Source: AP-15 sp963797115 (GTDB lineage Bacteria; Pseudomonadota; Alphaproteobacteria; ATCC43930; CGMCC-115725). Taken from it: a DNA stretch of 64,000 nucleotides. Below the pieces are notes generated by a model. The model did no database searches. It had not been told where the DNA came from and saw only the letters and a program-made list of their open reading frames with translations. Shown here one piece after another: positions 42,596 through 51,464 of the stretch; positions within the stretch are counted from its first letter, which is position 1; each line of letters opens with the position of its first letter. The translations under genes were made by a program, and so were the position numbers. The stretch covers positions 558,001 through 622,000 of the forward strand of contig CAWCOH010000005.1 of NCBI GenBank assembly GCA_963797115.1, read 5' to 3'.

Positions 42596-43805
42596 TGATG
42601 TCGATGTAGCGGTGGGTCAGATCGCAGGTCCACACCGTCGCCTCGCCGTTGCCGATGCCGACATCGACGGCAATGTCGATGTAGCGCCCTTTCATGTGCT
42701 CGGCGACAGGGGTCTCGTCGTAGCCGGGAACCGGGCCGCCTCCTGAAGTGATCCGGATCCCGCCGATCGAGATTACGAGGTGCTCGGGATCGGCCTCCTC
42801 GCCGGCTCTCCCGACCGCCATGACGATGCGGCCCCAATTGGGGTCGCCCGCGGAGAGCGAGGTCTTCACCAGCGGCGAGTTGCCGATCGTCAAGCCGATG
42901 CGGCGCGCCGCTTGGGCCGTCGCCGCACCCGTCACCGCGATCGTGACGAATTTTTCTGCCCCTTCGCCGTCGCGGACGATCTGCTGGGCAAGATCGATCA
43001 TCACCGCGTCGAGCGCCCGACGGAAACCCGCGAGACGTCGATCGGTCGGGCTTGCCACCGGATCGTGCGCGGCCTGCTGGGTCGCGCAGAGCAATACCGT
43101 GTCGCTGGTCGAGGTGTCGCCGTCGACGGTGATGCAATTGAATGATCGGTCGGTTGCCGCGGCGAGAAGCGGCTGCAGCACCGCCGAGGGTAGTGCCGCA
43201 TCGGTGAAGACGTAGGCGAGCATCGTCGCCATGTCCGGCGCGATCATGCCCGATCCCTTGGCGAAGCCGTTGAGGCGGACCGGGACCCCATCGATCGCGG
43301 TCGTCGCGGTGGCACCCTTGGGAAAGGTGTCGGTGGTCAGGATTGCCCGCGCCGCCGCCTCCCACCCGTCGGCCGAGAGGGCGCGCACGATCTGCGGCAG
43401 CGCGGCGACGATCTTGTCCGCGGGCGGCGGCTCGCCGATCACCCCGGTCGAGGAGATGAAGACCTGCTTCGGGTCGCATCCGAGCAAGCGCGCGGCGGTC
43501 GCCGCCGTTGCTTCGACGACCTCCTTGCCGACGCGGCCAGTGAAGGTATTCGAGTTGCCGGAATTGACGACGATGCCGCGGGCGAGGCCACTCGCGAGGC
43601 ACTCGCGGCACCACAATACCGGAGCCCCCGCGGTCAATGAGCGCGTGAAAACGCCGGCGACGGTGCTCCCCGGCGCCAGCTCGGCGAGCATCACATCGTC
43701 GCGCCCGGCATAGCGGATGCCGCCGGCGAAGGCGGCGAGCCGCACGCCGGCGATCGGTGCCAGCTCGGGAAAGCCCGCTGGCGCCAGCGGCAAGACGGCT
43801 GTCAT
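42576..43805 (-). CDS. argJ: Bifunctional ornithine acetyltransferase / N-acetylglutamate synthase
   Basis: A 409-residue Ntn-fold enzyme of cyclic arginine synthesis: moves the acetyl group from N-acetylornithine to glutamate. The autocleavage motif KGSGMIAPDMATMLAYVF is at about 180-197, with the nucleophile Thr in ATM. N-terminal GVRLAAFAGGIRYAGRDDVMLAEL and C-terminal GDPNWGRIVMAVGRAG also fit. Start ATG 43805 (MTAVLPLAP) is chosen; an in-frame start at 43847 would add 14 residues. Confidence 0.95.
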   Translation of the reverse strand: MTAVLPLAPAGFPELAPIAGVRLAAFAGGIRYAGRDDVMLAELAPGSTVAGVFTRSLTAGAPVLWCRECLASGLARGIVVNSGNSNTFTGRVGKEVVEATAATAARLLGCDPKQVFISSTGVIGEPPPADKIVAALPQIVRALSADGWEAAARAILTTDTFPKGATATTAIDGVPVRLNGFAKGSGMIAPDMATMLAYVFTDAALPSAVLQPLLAAATDRSFNCITVDGDTSTSDTVLLCATQQAAHDPVASPTDRRLAGFRRALDAVMIDLAQQIVRDGEGAEKFVTIAVTGAATAQAARRIGLTIGNSPLVKTSLSAGDPNWGRIVMAVGRAGEEADPEHLVISIGGIRITSGGGPVPGYDETPVAEHMKGRYIDIAVDVGIGNGEATVWTCDLTHRYIDINASYRS

Positions 43806-44059
43806 CTGCCTATCCGCCGGCAGCAGCTTGCCGGCAAGCCCGGCCACGCCCGCGAAACAGGCACCGGTGCAACCAAGGGTCCAGCGAACATGGCGGTACC
43901 TTCAACAGACAAACACCGCCTTGCAGCGGCGGAGTGCCGTCATCAATGCATGATCGACGGGGTGCGGACAAGACCCGCACCCTATGAGCACGCCCGCAAC
44001 CACAACCTTGGTGCCCACGCGCTTGGTGCTTGCGCGCGAAGCGGGCTAGAACGTGCAGC

Positions 44060-44992
44060 ATGTCTTCCCGACCGCTTCGCATCGGCACCCGCGGCAGCCC
44101 GATGGCGCTCTATCAAACCGTTCTCGTGCGCGACCGCCTGGTTGCAGCACACCCCGATCTCGCAGCACCGGGAGCGGTCGAGATCGTCACGATCCGCACG
44201 ACCGGCGACCGGGTACAGGATCGCCGTCTCGCCGAGATCGGCGGCAAGGGCTTGTTCACCAAGGAGATCGATCAGGCGTTGATCGACGGCCATATCGACT
44301 TTGCCGTGCATTCGTTGAAGGATGTCGAGACTTGGCTCCCCGAGGGGTTGGAGATCGCTTGCGTGCTGGCGCGCGACGACCCGCGCGACGCGTTTCTCTC
44401 GCAAAGGGCGCCAAGCCTGGCGGCCTTGGCGCAGGGCGCCCTAATCGGTACGGCTTCGTTGCGCCGGCAAGCGCAATTGCTGCGCTACCGCGCCGATCTG
44501 AGGATCGTGCCGATCCGCGGCAATGTGAACACGCGCATGCGCAAACTGGCTGAGGGCGAGGTCGATGCCATCGTGCTCGCCCTGTGTGGGCTGCAACGAC
44601 TGGGTCAGGCCGAAGCAGCTACCGAGATCCTGTCGCGCGACATCATGCTGCCGGCGGTGGGCCAGGGGGTGCTCGCCATCGAATGCCGTGCCACAGATGA
44701 AGTGCTGCGGCATCTCCTGACACCCCTCCACGATCCGGGAAGTGCCGCCTGTGTGGGCGCCGAGCGCGCCATGCTCGCCGCCCTGGACGGTTCGTGCCGA
44801 ACCTCGATCGCCGGGCTCGCCGAACTCGACGGCGACCGTTTGACCCTCGAAGGTCTGCTGCTCACACCCGACGGCAGTGCCGAGATCCGGGCCCGGGCGA
44901 CCGGCGGCAGCGGCAACGCGCAGGCATTGGGTACCGAGCTCGGCGGCGAGCTCAAGCGGCGCGCGGGAAGCGGGTTTGGGCTTGCCACCTAA
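44060..44992 (+). CDS. hemC: Porphobilinogen deaminase (hydroxymethylbilane synthase)
   Basis: A 310-residue enzyme of tetrapyrrole synthesis: joins four porphobilinogens. Motifs: LRIGTRGSPMALYQT, GGKGLFTKEIDQALIDGHIDFAVHSLKDVE (about 65-95), DLRIVPIRGNVNTRM, and the Cys that holds dipyrromethane in DGSCRTSIAGLAEL (about 240). ATG 44060. Divergent from argJ with a 250-base gap. The next gene is 255 bases away. Confidence 0.96.
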   Translation: MSSRPLRIGTRGSPMALYQTVLVRDRLVAAHPDLAAPGAVEIVTIRTTGDRVQDRRLAEIGGKGLFTKEIDQALIDGHIDFAVHSLKDVETWLPEGLEIACVLARDDPRDAFLSQRAPSLAALAQGALIGTASLRRQAQLLRYRADLRIVPIRGNVNTRMRKLAEGEVDAIVLALCGLQRLGQAEAATEILSRDIMLPAVGQGVLAIECRATDEVLRHLLTPLHDPGSAACVGAERAMLAALDGSCRTSIAGLAELDGDRLTLEGLLLTPDGSAEIRARATGGSGNAQALGTELGGELKRRAGSGFGLAT

Positions 44993-45171
44993 TCGGTCCG
45001 GAAGCATGAGCGGAGAGGCCGTGGTCGCGAACTTCCAAACGTAGAATTGATAATATCGCATGGTAGATTCCGCAAATAATATCCCTAACTGACGGGACGA
45101 AAATGCTGCATACCCTCGATTTGCCGATGGCCGGCGCCTTCCGGTTTTGACCTGTTGCAATCTAGAGGCGA

Positions 45172-45195
45172 TATTCTACTGAAGATTCGCTGCAG
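45172..45195 (+). repeat. Possible diverged dispersed repeat, copy C
   Basis: ATTCTACTGAAGATTCGCTG shares the pattern of copies A (8877-8899) and B (18193-18215), but with several differences. Placed between convergent hemC and the amidohydrolase. Weak support. Confidence 0.3.
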
Positions 45196-45247
45196 ACCGT
45201 TTCCGGCAATCCGCCTGGTTGAGACGCCGGCCTGGTTTTCGGATCGA

Positions 45248-46744
45248 TCACTCCAGCCGCGCGCCATAGCGGTGGACGTGGTAGGGGGCGCGGGCGAGGC
45301 CCGGGCAATGGCTGCCGACGATAGGCACGAGGGCCTGGTAGAGGCGCCGGTAGTCGGCGTTGGCAGCGGCAAGCCGCTCGCGCGCTGCGGCGACACGGTC
45401 GCGCAGCCGGTCGAGATCCACTGTGGTGATCCGCCGGTTGTCGACGACGAGACGGCCGCCGATCATCACGCTCGCGACCGCTGTGCCGTCCTCAGTGTGA
45501 ACAAGCTGGTTGACCGGGTCGTTGAAGGGCAGCCAGTTCGGGTGGTCGAGATCGAGCATGACGATGTCGGCCTTGTAGCCGGGTGCGATGCGGCCGATCC
45601 GGTCGCCGAAGCCGAGCGCGCGGGCGCTGCCCTCGGTCGCCGCCAGCGCCGCCTCGCGGGTCGTCAGCCAGCGCCGCCAATCGGGACCCTGCACCTTGGA
45701 GACGAAGGAGGCCAGCCGCATCGCCTCGTACATGTTCTGATTGTCGGCGCAACTCGCGCCGTCAGTGCCGATCCCGAGATTGACCCGGCGTTCGAGCATC
45801 GCCCGTGCATCGGCGAGTCCGCTGCCGAGCCGCATGTTGCTGCCCGGGTTGTGCGCGACCGAGGCGCCGTGATCGCCGAGCCGCGCCATGTCGTCCTCGT
45901 CGAGCCATACACCGTGGGCGACGGTGAAATGCGGGCCGAGCACGCCGAGTTTCGCGAGATGCGCGGTTTGGGTGCGGCCGTAGACCCGGATGCCGGTCAC
46001 CGCCTGCACCTTCGACTCGGCGACATGGCTGTGCACCCCGACATCGAACTCCCGCGCCAGCTCGGCGCAGCCCAGGATGAACGCATCCGAGCAGTGGTGC
46101 GGGATCGTCGGCGCCACAGCCGGGCGGACCCAGTCGCGGTCGAACGACCAGTCGCGCAACGCGCGGCGAATGGCCGAGAGGGTCGCCTCGGCTGCAGGAG
46201 GGCGCAGCGTGGCCACACCCTCCTGCAGCGGCGGCGGCAAGGCCTCGATCAAGCCCGGGATCGCCTCGTAGAAGCTGCGGTCGGCGACCATCGGTGCGAC
46301 CACGGCACGCATGCCGACATCGGCATAGGCTTGGGCGGCTTGCGCCAGCCCCTCGGCGGTCGGCACCGGCCACTCGAACGAGAGGTCATAGCAGGCGGTG
46401 CAGCCCTTCATCACCATCTCGATCGCGCCGAGCTGGGTCGACAGGTATTCGTCCTCGGTAGTGCGGTTGCCGACGATCATCGGCCCGGCGGCCAGCAGCA
46501 ATTCGAGCGTCCAGCGGTCGCCCATCCCCTTGGCGAGGTTGCCGTGGCCGTGCGTGTGGGCATTGACGAGGCCGGGGTGGAGCAGGCGCCGGGCGGCGGA
46601 GATCTCGGTCGCGCCTTCGGGGGCGGCGCAGGCAGGCGGCCCGACCTCGCGGATCGTGTCGTCCTCGATCAGGATGTCGGCGGGCTCGGCGGTCCCGGCG
46701 GCGATGTCGAGCACCCGCCCGCCGCGCAGAATAATATGGCTCAT
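45248..46744 (-). CDS. Amidohydrolase (8-oxoguanine/cytosine deaminase-like)
   Basis: A 498-residue metal-dependent hydrolase of the ATZ/TRZ group. His-x-His in GLVNAHTHGHGNLAKG (about 67), then VHSHVAES (about 255), HGVWLDEDDMARL (about 290), and the Asp in GIGTDGASCADNQNMYEAMRLA (about 345). Deaminates a ring-type substrate such as a purine or pyrimidine derivative; substrate not decided. ATG 46744 follows CGGAGA. Divergent from an enoyl-CoA hydratase gene, 56 bases away. Confidence 0.88.
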   Translation of the reverse strand: MSHIILRGGRVLDIAAGTAEPADILIEDDTIREVGPPACAAPEGATEISAARRLLHPGLVNAHTHGHGNLAKGMGDRWTLELLLAAGPMIVGNRTTEDEYLSTQLGAIEMVMKGCTACYDLSFEWPVPTAEGLAQAAQAYADVGMRAVVAPMVADRSFYEAIPGLIEALPPPLQEGVATLRPPAAEATLSAIRRALRDWSFDRDWVRPAVAPTIPHHCSDAFILGCAELAREFDVGVHSHVAESKVQAVTGIRVYGRTQTAHLAKLGVLGPHFTVAHGVWLDEDDMARLGDHGASVAHNPGSNMRLGSGLADARAMLERRVNLGIGTDGASCADNQNMYEAMRLASFVSKVQGPDWRRWLTTREAALAATEGSARALGFGDRIGRIAPGYKADIVMLDLDHPNWLPFNDPVNQLVHTEDGTAVASVMIGGRLVVDNRRITTVDLDRLRDRVAAARERLAAANADYRRLYQALVPIVGSHCPGLARAPYHVHRYGARLE

Positions 46745-46800
46745 GGTATCGTCTCCGCTGAAGCGCGCGGCATGATAGACTGAAGCGCATCAGGAGCCAC

Positions 46801-47598
46801 ATGATGCCGAGCGTGATGATCAAGCGGCACGAGGGTGTCTTCGAGATCACTCTGAACCGGCCCGAAGTCCTGAACGCGGTCGACCGCGAGGCGATCGCTG
46901 CCCTCGCCGGCGCTGCCGCCGAAGCCGCCGAAGACCGCAGCGCCCGGGTCGTGCTGCTGCAGGGCGCAGGCACGCATTTCTGCGCCGGCGGCGACGTTAC
47001 CATGTTCGCCGAGCTGATCCGCCTCGCGCCCGCGCAGCGGCACGAAGCGCTGTACCAGATCGTCGATCTCCTCCATCCGATGCTGATCCGGTTGCGGCAT
47101 ATGCCAAAGCCTGTCGTCGCCGCTGTGCAGGGGGCGGCCGCCGGGTTCGGCCTCAGTCTCGTGCTGGCCGCCGACCTGGCGCTCGCCGCCGAGGACGCCG
47201 TCTTCACCTCGGGTTACATCCATCTCGGCACGAGCCCGGACGGCGGGATGACGGCGATCCTGTCGCGCGTTGTCGGGCTCAAGCGGGCAGCGGAACTGAC
47301 GCTGCTAGGCGATCGTTTCGACGCGCGGCGAGCATTGGAATTGGGTCTCGTCAATCGCGTGGTTCCGGCTGACGCACTTGCCGCCGAGGCGGCGGCACTG
47401 GCGGCCCGGCTCGCGGCCGGACCGACCCATGCCTATGGCCGAACCAAGGCGTTGCTCCAGGCGACCCTCGGCGATGCGTTCGATGCTCAGCTGCGGCGCG
47501 AGACCGAGAGCTTCGCGGCCTGTGCGGCAACCGCGGATTTCGCCGAAGGCGTCCGGGCTTTCCTGGAGAAACGCCGGGCCACATTTACCGGGGAATGA
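46801..47598 (+). CDS. Enoyl-CoA hydratase/isomerase family protein
   Basis: A 265-residue crotonase-fold enzyme. Motifs: LNRPEVLNAVDREA, GAGTHFCAGGDVTMF (CoA oxyanion hole), GAAAGFGLSLVLAADLALAAEDAVF and SGYIHLGTSPDGGMTAILSRVVG. The second catalytic Glu of hydratases (about 140) is replaced by an Asp-Gly pair, as in isomerase members, so the reaction may be isomerisation. ATG 46801 has AGGAG upstream (46804 is also possible). Confidence 0.9.
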   Translation: MMPSVMIKRHEGVFEITLNRPEVLNAVDREAIAALAGAAAEAAEDRSARVVLLQGAGTHFCAGGDVTMFAELIRLAPAQRHEALYQIVDLLHPMLIRLRHMPKPVVAAVQGAAAGFGLSLVLAADLALAAEDAVFTSGYIHLGTSPDGGMTAILSRVVGLKRAAELTLLGDRFDARRALELGLVNRVVPADALAAEAAALAARLAAGPTHAYGRTKALLQATLGDAFDAQLRRETESFAACAATADFAEGVRAFLEKRRATFTGE

Positions 47599-47605
47599 GG
47601 GCGCC

Positions 47606-47878
47606 ATGAGAGGTAGTCGTCGCCGTATCTGGTGGGCGGTGTTGATCGCGCTGATCGGCGCGGGGGCCCTGTCAGGCTGCTATTACGATGCCTTTGCGGG
47701 CTACTGGCGGCCCTCTCCATGGTATTATCCCTATTACTGGGGAGATCCGTATTACGCGTACCCGCAACCTCCACCTCCGCCGCCTCAGGCAAATCCACCA
47801 CCGGGATATCCCCCGCCGGGGGCGGCGGGGCCTCCGAGCGGGCCGGTGCAGCGGGCCCCTTTGCCCCCACCGTCCTGA
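47606..47878 (+). CDS. Pro/Tyr-rich lipoprotein, 90 aa
   Basis: ATG 47606 opens a short protein: signal sequence RRRIWWAVLIALIGAGALSG ending at a lipobox (ALSGC), then Tyr/Pro-rich sequence (YYYDAFAGYWRPSPWYYPYYWGDPYYAYPQ and a Pro-rich tail). Probably an outer-membrane-anchored small lipoprotein of unknown role. Its TGA overlaps the folP ATG by one base. Confidence 0.75.
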   Translation: MRGSRRRIWWAVLIALIGAGALSGCYYDAFAGYWRPSPWYYPYYWGDPYYAYPQPPPPPPQANPPPGYPPPGAAGPPSGPVQRAPLPPPS

Positions 47879-49020
47879 TGGTCCGGGCGACGACGGCAAT
47901 CAGCGCCGGTCGTATCGATTGGGCGCCGCTCGACGGCATCGCCGGCGACCGCCTTTGGGTGCGGCCGTTGGGGTTCGTTCATGGTCGCGCCGCGACCGAG
48001 GCGATCGCTGCCGCTCTGGCCCGGCCGCTCGCCTGTCCGGGCCTCGCGTTTTCCCTGGTGGCGGGCATCGGATTGGGCTCGGATCGTCGTCCGGTTTCTA
48101 TCACAGCCCCGATTGCCGCGTTCGAGGACTGGCTGGCCGGCGCCGGAGTGCGTTTCGCGCCACGGGCAAGGGACCGGCTCGCCTGGCTGTCTGCGCCGCG
48201 GCGGCCCTGGGCCGGCTTTCCCCTCGACCGTCCACTCGTGATGGGCGTGCTCAACGTGACGCCCGACAGCTTCTCCGACGGCGGCCGCTGGTTCGATACT
48301 GACCGCGCCGTCGCACACGGCCATGCCCTCATCGCAGCCGGCGCCGACGTTATCGATGTCGGCGGCGAGTCGACGCGTCCCGGTGCGGACGAGTTGCCGC
48401 CCGGCGAGGAAATTCGGCGCGTCGAGCCAGTCGTTCGCGCGTTGGCCGAGAGCGGTGCGGTCGTGTCGATCGACACGCGGCATAAGGCGGTCATGGAGGC
48501 GGCAGTCGAAGCCGGCGCGCGCATCGTCAACGACGTCTCGGCAATGACCCATGACGCTGACACCCTTCGCTTTGTCGCCAGGTGCGAAGCTCCGGTCGTG
48601 CTGATGCACATGCTGGGCGAACCGCGAACGATGCAGCGCCAGCCGGCCTATGATTCGCCGCTGGTCGAGGTCCTGGAATATCTCGAGGCGCGGATTGCAG
48701 CTTGCGCGGGCACCGGAATCCCGCGGGACCGGATCGTCGTCGATCCGGGGATCGGCTTTGGCAAGCTAGCCCCGCACAACATTGAGCTGCTTGCCGGTGT
48801 CGGCGCTCTTCATGCGCTCGGCTGCGGAGTGATGCTCGGAATTTCCCGCAAGTCGATGATCGCGCGATTGAGCAGCGGCGAGCCGCCCGACGGCCGCCTG
48901 GCGGGTTCGCTGGCCGCCGCGCTGTTTGCGATCCAGCAGGGCGTACAGATCCTGCGGGTGCACGATGTGGCAGAAACTCGGCAGGCGCTCGCCCTATGGC
49001 AGGCGATCGCGGCCGGTTGA
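47878..49020 (+). CDS. folP: Dihydropteroate synthase with N-terminal extension
   Basis: A 380-residue enzyme that joins p-aminobenzoate to the pterin pyrophosphate. The DHPS barrel starts about 120 (LVMGVLNVTPDSFSDGGRW, GADVIDVGGESTRPGA, VVSIDTRHKAVMEAA, RIVNDVSAM, IVVDPGIGFGK, GISRKSMI). The first 118 residues are an extension (DWAPLDGIAGDRLWVRPLGFVHGRAA) absent from short bacterial DHPS and seen in some alphaproteobacteria; its role is unknown. Starts within the lipoprotein stop. Converges with folB (overlap of 27 bases). Confidence 0.93.
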   Translation: MVRATTAISAGRIDWAPLDGIAGDRLWVRPLGFVHGRAATEAIAAALARPLACPGLAFSLVAGIGLGSDRRPVSITAPIAAFEDWLAGAGVRFAPRARDRLAWLSAPRRPWAGFPLDRPLVMGVLNVTPDSFSDGGRWFDTDRAVAHGHALIAAGADVIDVGGESTRPGADELPPGEEIRRVEPVVRALAESGAVVSIDTRHKAVMEAAVEAGARIVNDVSAMTHDADTLRFVARCEAPVVLMHMLGEPRTMQRQPAYDSPLVEVLEYLEARIAACAGTGIPRDRIVVDPGIGFGKLAPHNIELLAGVGALHALGCGVMLGISRKSMIARLSSGEPPDGRLAGSLAAALFAIQQGVQILRVHDVAETRQALALWQAIAAG

Positions 49021-49428
49021 GTTGGGCCGCGTCCGCTCCAGCATGGCACCCACACCTTCGGCATCCGGAAATACGTCGAGCTTCTCGACCCAGACGCGGA
49101 CCCGCTCGACCCGGGGATCGGCAAAGCAGGACGAGCAGATCCGTTCGGCAAAACCTTCGCACAAATCGATATGGCCCGAGCGCGCGATCTCACGGATCGC
49201 GGCGACGACTTTCTCGTAATTGATGACTCGCCGGCGGTCGTCGCCGGGAAACGCGCCGGCTGCGGTTGCAGCCAAATCGACCGAGATGCGCACGCGCTGC
49301 CTCTGCTCGCGCTCGCGCCGGCGGATGCCGATGCTGCACATCAGGACGAGGCCGCGCACGGTGACGGTGTAGCCGGCGCAGGGAGCGGTCGATTGGACGT
49401 GCGGACCAGTTGGGCCGGATGCGATCAT
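48994..49428 (-). CDS. folB: Dihydroneopterin aldolase
   Basis: About 144 residues. FolB-fold protein that cleaves dihydroneopterin to hydroxymethyl-dihydropterin in folate synthesis. Markers: GIRRREREQRQRVRISVDLA, YEKVVAAIREIARSGHIDLCEGFAERICSSCFADPRVERVRVWVEKLDVFPDAEGV. The catalytic Lys is in VWVEKLDV, pterin-binding Glu in LCEGFAERI. Start near 49428 (MIASGPTG); upstream ATG 49464 is an alternative. Placed opposite to and overlapping the 3' end of folP. Confidence 0.9.
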   Translation of the reverse strand: MIASGPTGPHVQSTAPCAGYTVTVRGLVLMCSIGIRRREREQRQRVRISVDLAATAAGAFPGDDRRRVINYEKVVAAIREIARSGHIDLCEGFAERICSSCFADPRVERVRVWVEKLDVFPDAEGVGAMLERTRPNSTGRDRLP

Positions 49429-49520
49429 TTCACCACCATGCCCGACCTGCACGGCTCGCCGCAATGCGCTCGCGCGAGGCCGTGATATTCTGTCGGAGCC
49501 GCCACAGGATTGATGGAACG

Positions 49521-49790
49521 ATGGCCTTCTTCTACTTCATTATCGGGGTGATCGTCGGGACTCTGTTACTGGTGCTCTTGCCGGCGTTCATCGCGTTCCT
49601 CGGGTTTGCCCTGGCAGTGGGTTTCGTAATTGCGCTACCCCTAATCGCGGCGCTCTTGGTGCTGATCGGGATCATCGCGCTAGCGCCGGCCGTCGGCTAC
49701 GGGCTTCTCATCGCCGCGCTGCTGATCGCCTTGTGGGTAAGCGACCGCAAGCGGCGTCAACCGAACTGGCCGGCCGCCCGCAATCGGTGA
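49521..49790 (+). CDS. Small membrane protein, 89 aa
   Basis: Two to three hydrophobic stretches (FFYFIIGVIVGTLLLVLLPAFIAFLGF; AVGFVIALPLIAALLVLIGIIALAPAVGYGLLIAALLIAL) and a charged tail (WVSDRKRRQPNWPAARNR). It is unrelated to any transporter I know. ATG 49521 is chosen; the longer frame is open but unsupported. It faces the VOC protein gene, convergent, one base apart. Confidence 0.7.
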   Translation: MAFFYFIIGVIVGTLLLVLLPAFIAFLGFALAVGFVIALPLIAALLVLIGIIALAPAVGYGLLIAALLIALWVSDRKRRQPNWPAARNR

Positions 49791-49791
49791 A

Positions 49792-50376
49792 CTACCGCGC
49801 AGGCTCGGCGGCATCGACGAGCGCCGGATCGTGCAGGGTCGTGTCCTGCCCGCGGACGGGATCGGCGATTGCCTCTTCCAGGCTTGGCACGCCCTTCCAC
49901 TCGGTCGGCGACCGTACCTGTCCGTCGCTGCCGATCTGGTCGATGCCCCAATAGATCTCCAGCCGGTGATTGTCAGGATCGCGGAATTCCACAGCAAGCT
50001 GGCATCCGGCACGCCGGCGGCCAGCGAAGTCGATCGTTACACCGTGCCGGCGCAGATGGTCGCGCGCCCGGAGCACCTCGTCGAGGGTCGCAACCTCGAA
50101 AGCAATGTGGTTGAGCTCGACATTCGCCGCTGCGGCTTGCATTGAGCCGACGAGTGCGATGCCGTGATGGTCCGGGTTGCAGCGCAGAAAGACCATGCCG
50201 CCGGGCACCATCTCCTCGGGATAGACGTCGGAGATCTGGAAGCCCAGCACCTCGGTGTAGAACCGCGCTGACCGCTCCACGTCGCGCACGTTCAAAACGA
50301 CATGTCCCAATTTGCCGATGCGGAAAGGAAGTCCGTGCGGCCGCTGCAAGCTCTTCACCCGATCCGGGTCGTGCAT
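49792..50376 (-). CDS. VOC-family (glyoxalase/dioxygenase-like) protein
   Basis: A 194-residue vicinal-oxygen-chelate protein. Metal ligands likely: His in GKLGHVVLNVRDVERSARFYTEVLGF (about 25), His in VELNHIAFEVATLDEVL (about 95), and Glu in DPDNHRLEIYW (about 145). A dioxygenase or isomerase of catechol-type compounds is possible; the substrate cannot be set. ATG 50376. Confidence 0.85.
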   Translation of the reverse strand: MHDPDRVKSLQRPHGLPFRIGKLGHVVLNVRDVERSARFYTEVLGFQISDVYPEEMVPGGMVFLRCNPDHHGIALVGSMQAAAANVELNHIAFEVATLDEVLRARDHLRRHGVTIDFAGRRRAGCQLAVEFRDPDNHRLEIYWGIDQIGSDGQVRSPTEWKGVPSLEEAIADPVRGQDTTLHDPALVDAAEPAR

Positions 50377-50524
50377 GTCCTCTGCCTCCGACGGTAACCC
50401 ACGCCGCCAAAGATGACGTTTAGGGCAAATTCACGGTTTCTTATCATTAGAGAGACACAGTTCGGTCGAAATTTTACCACGCCCATCAACTAACGATATC
50501 CGCGGCGTTCGGCGAGGCTGTTCA

Positions 50525-50653
50525 ATGCGTGATTGGATCTCGGACTGGAAAAGATGGAGCCGCGCGGAGCGCTGCTTTGTGATAGCCCTCGCGATTATAG
50601 CGCTGGCGTTTCCGCTCGGGTTGTTGATCCGTAGCGCGAAGATCGGGATTTAG
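50525..50653 (+). CDS. Possible small membrane protein, 42 aa
   Basis: ATG 50525 opens 42 codons ending TAG 50651: a charged start (MRDWISDWKRWSRAERC) and one hydrophobic span (FVIALAIIALAFPLGLLI). The stop precedes the next gene by under 100 bases. The ribosome site is weak, so it is tentative. Confidence 0.4.
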   Translation: MRDWISDWKRWSRAERCFVIALAIIALAFPLGLLIRSAKIGI

Positions 50654-50745
50654 CCTTCGCAAAACGGCGCCGGAAAGCCCTTGCCGAGCGAGGCCATTGC
50701 CAATAAATCCTCGAATCCGACAATGATGGTCCGAGGAAAGCCGCC

Positions 50746-51453
50746 GTGCCCACCCTGCCAAATCCCGTTGATCTCGAAGTTTTGAGGGAGTTCGACAGCC
50801 CGACGATTTGCAACGCCCTCGAACTCGTCGTCCCGGCTCGGCGCGCCATGGGGTTTACCCGCAAGCCGCTGATCGCCGCTTTCCCGAACTTGAAGCCGGT
50901 CGTTGCTTTCGCCCGCACCGCGATCATCCGGTCGCGCGAACCCCATCCGCGCAGCCGGGAGGAAGCGACGCGGGTGCGTCTCGCCTATTACGAGCAGATT
51001 GCCGCCCAGCCGCTGCCCAGCATCGCCGTCATCCAGGACATCGACGGGCCGGATCAAGGATTTGGCGCGTTCTGGGGCGAGGTGCAGAGCAATGTGCATA
51101 AAGGATTGGGTTGCCTCGGTGTCGTGACCGACGGCTCGGTGCGCGATCTCGATGCGATGGCATCCGGCTTCTTTGTCTTGGCCGGCTCTATCATGCCCTC
51201 GCACGCCCACGTCCACCTCGTCGATTTCGGGGGCACCGTCAGTGTCGCCGGAATGATTGTCTCGCCGAACGACGTGATCCACGCCGACCGGCACGGCGCG
51301 GTCATCATCCCTCCCGAGGCGATCAAGGAATTGCCGGCCGCCGTGGACCTGCTGGCGCGCCGCGAGAAGGTCATCATCGACGCCGCCAACGCACCGGGCT
51401 TCTCGATCGCCCGGCTCCGCCAGGCCTTCGCGGAGCAGGAAGAAATTCACTGA
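50746..51453 (+). CDS. RraA family protein (aldolase-like)
   Basis: A 235-residue protein of the RraA / 4-hydroxy-4-methyl-2-oxoglutarate aldolase group. Conserved: SPTICNALE, HKGLGCLGVVTDGSVRDLDAMASG with Arg-Asp (about 125), and VHLVDFGGTVSVAGMIVSPNDVIHADRHGAVIIP. Family members are aldolases or RNase E inhibitors; the reaction is not known. GTG 50746 follows GAGGAAAG. Confidence 0.87.
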   Translation: MPTLPNPVDLEVLREFDSPTICNALELVVPARRAMGFTRKPLIAAFPNLKPVVAFARTAIIRSREPHPRSREEATRVRLAYYEQIAAQPLPSIAVIQDIDGPDQGFGAFWGEVQSNVHKGLGCLGVVTDGSVRDLDAMASGFFVLAGSIMPSHAHVHLVDFGGTVSVAGMIVSPNDVIHADRHGAVIIPPEAIKELPAAVDLLARREKVIIDAANAPGFSIARLRQAFAEQEEIH

Positions 51454-51464
51454 TCGTGGCACCT

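Noticed and set aside
45155..46783. 542-codon plus-strand ORF over the amidohydrolase
   Set aside because: Antisense shadow; metal-binding motifs are on the minus strand.
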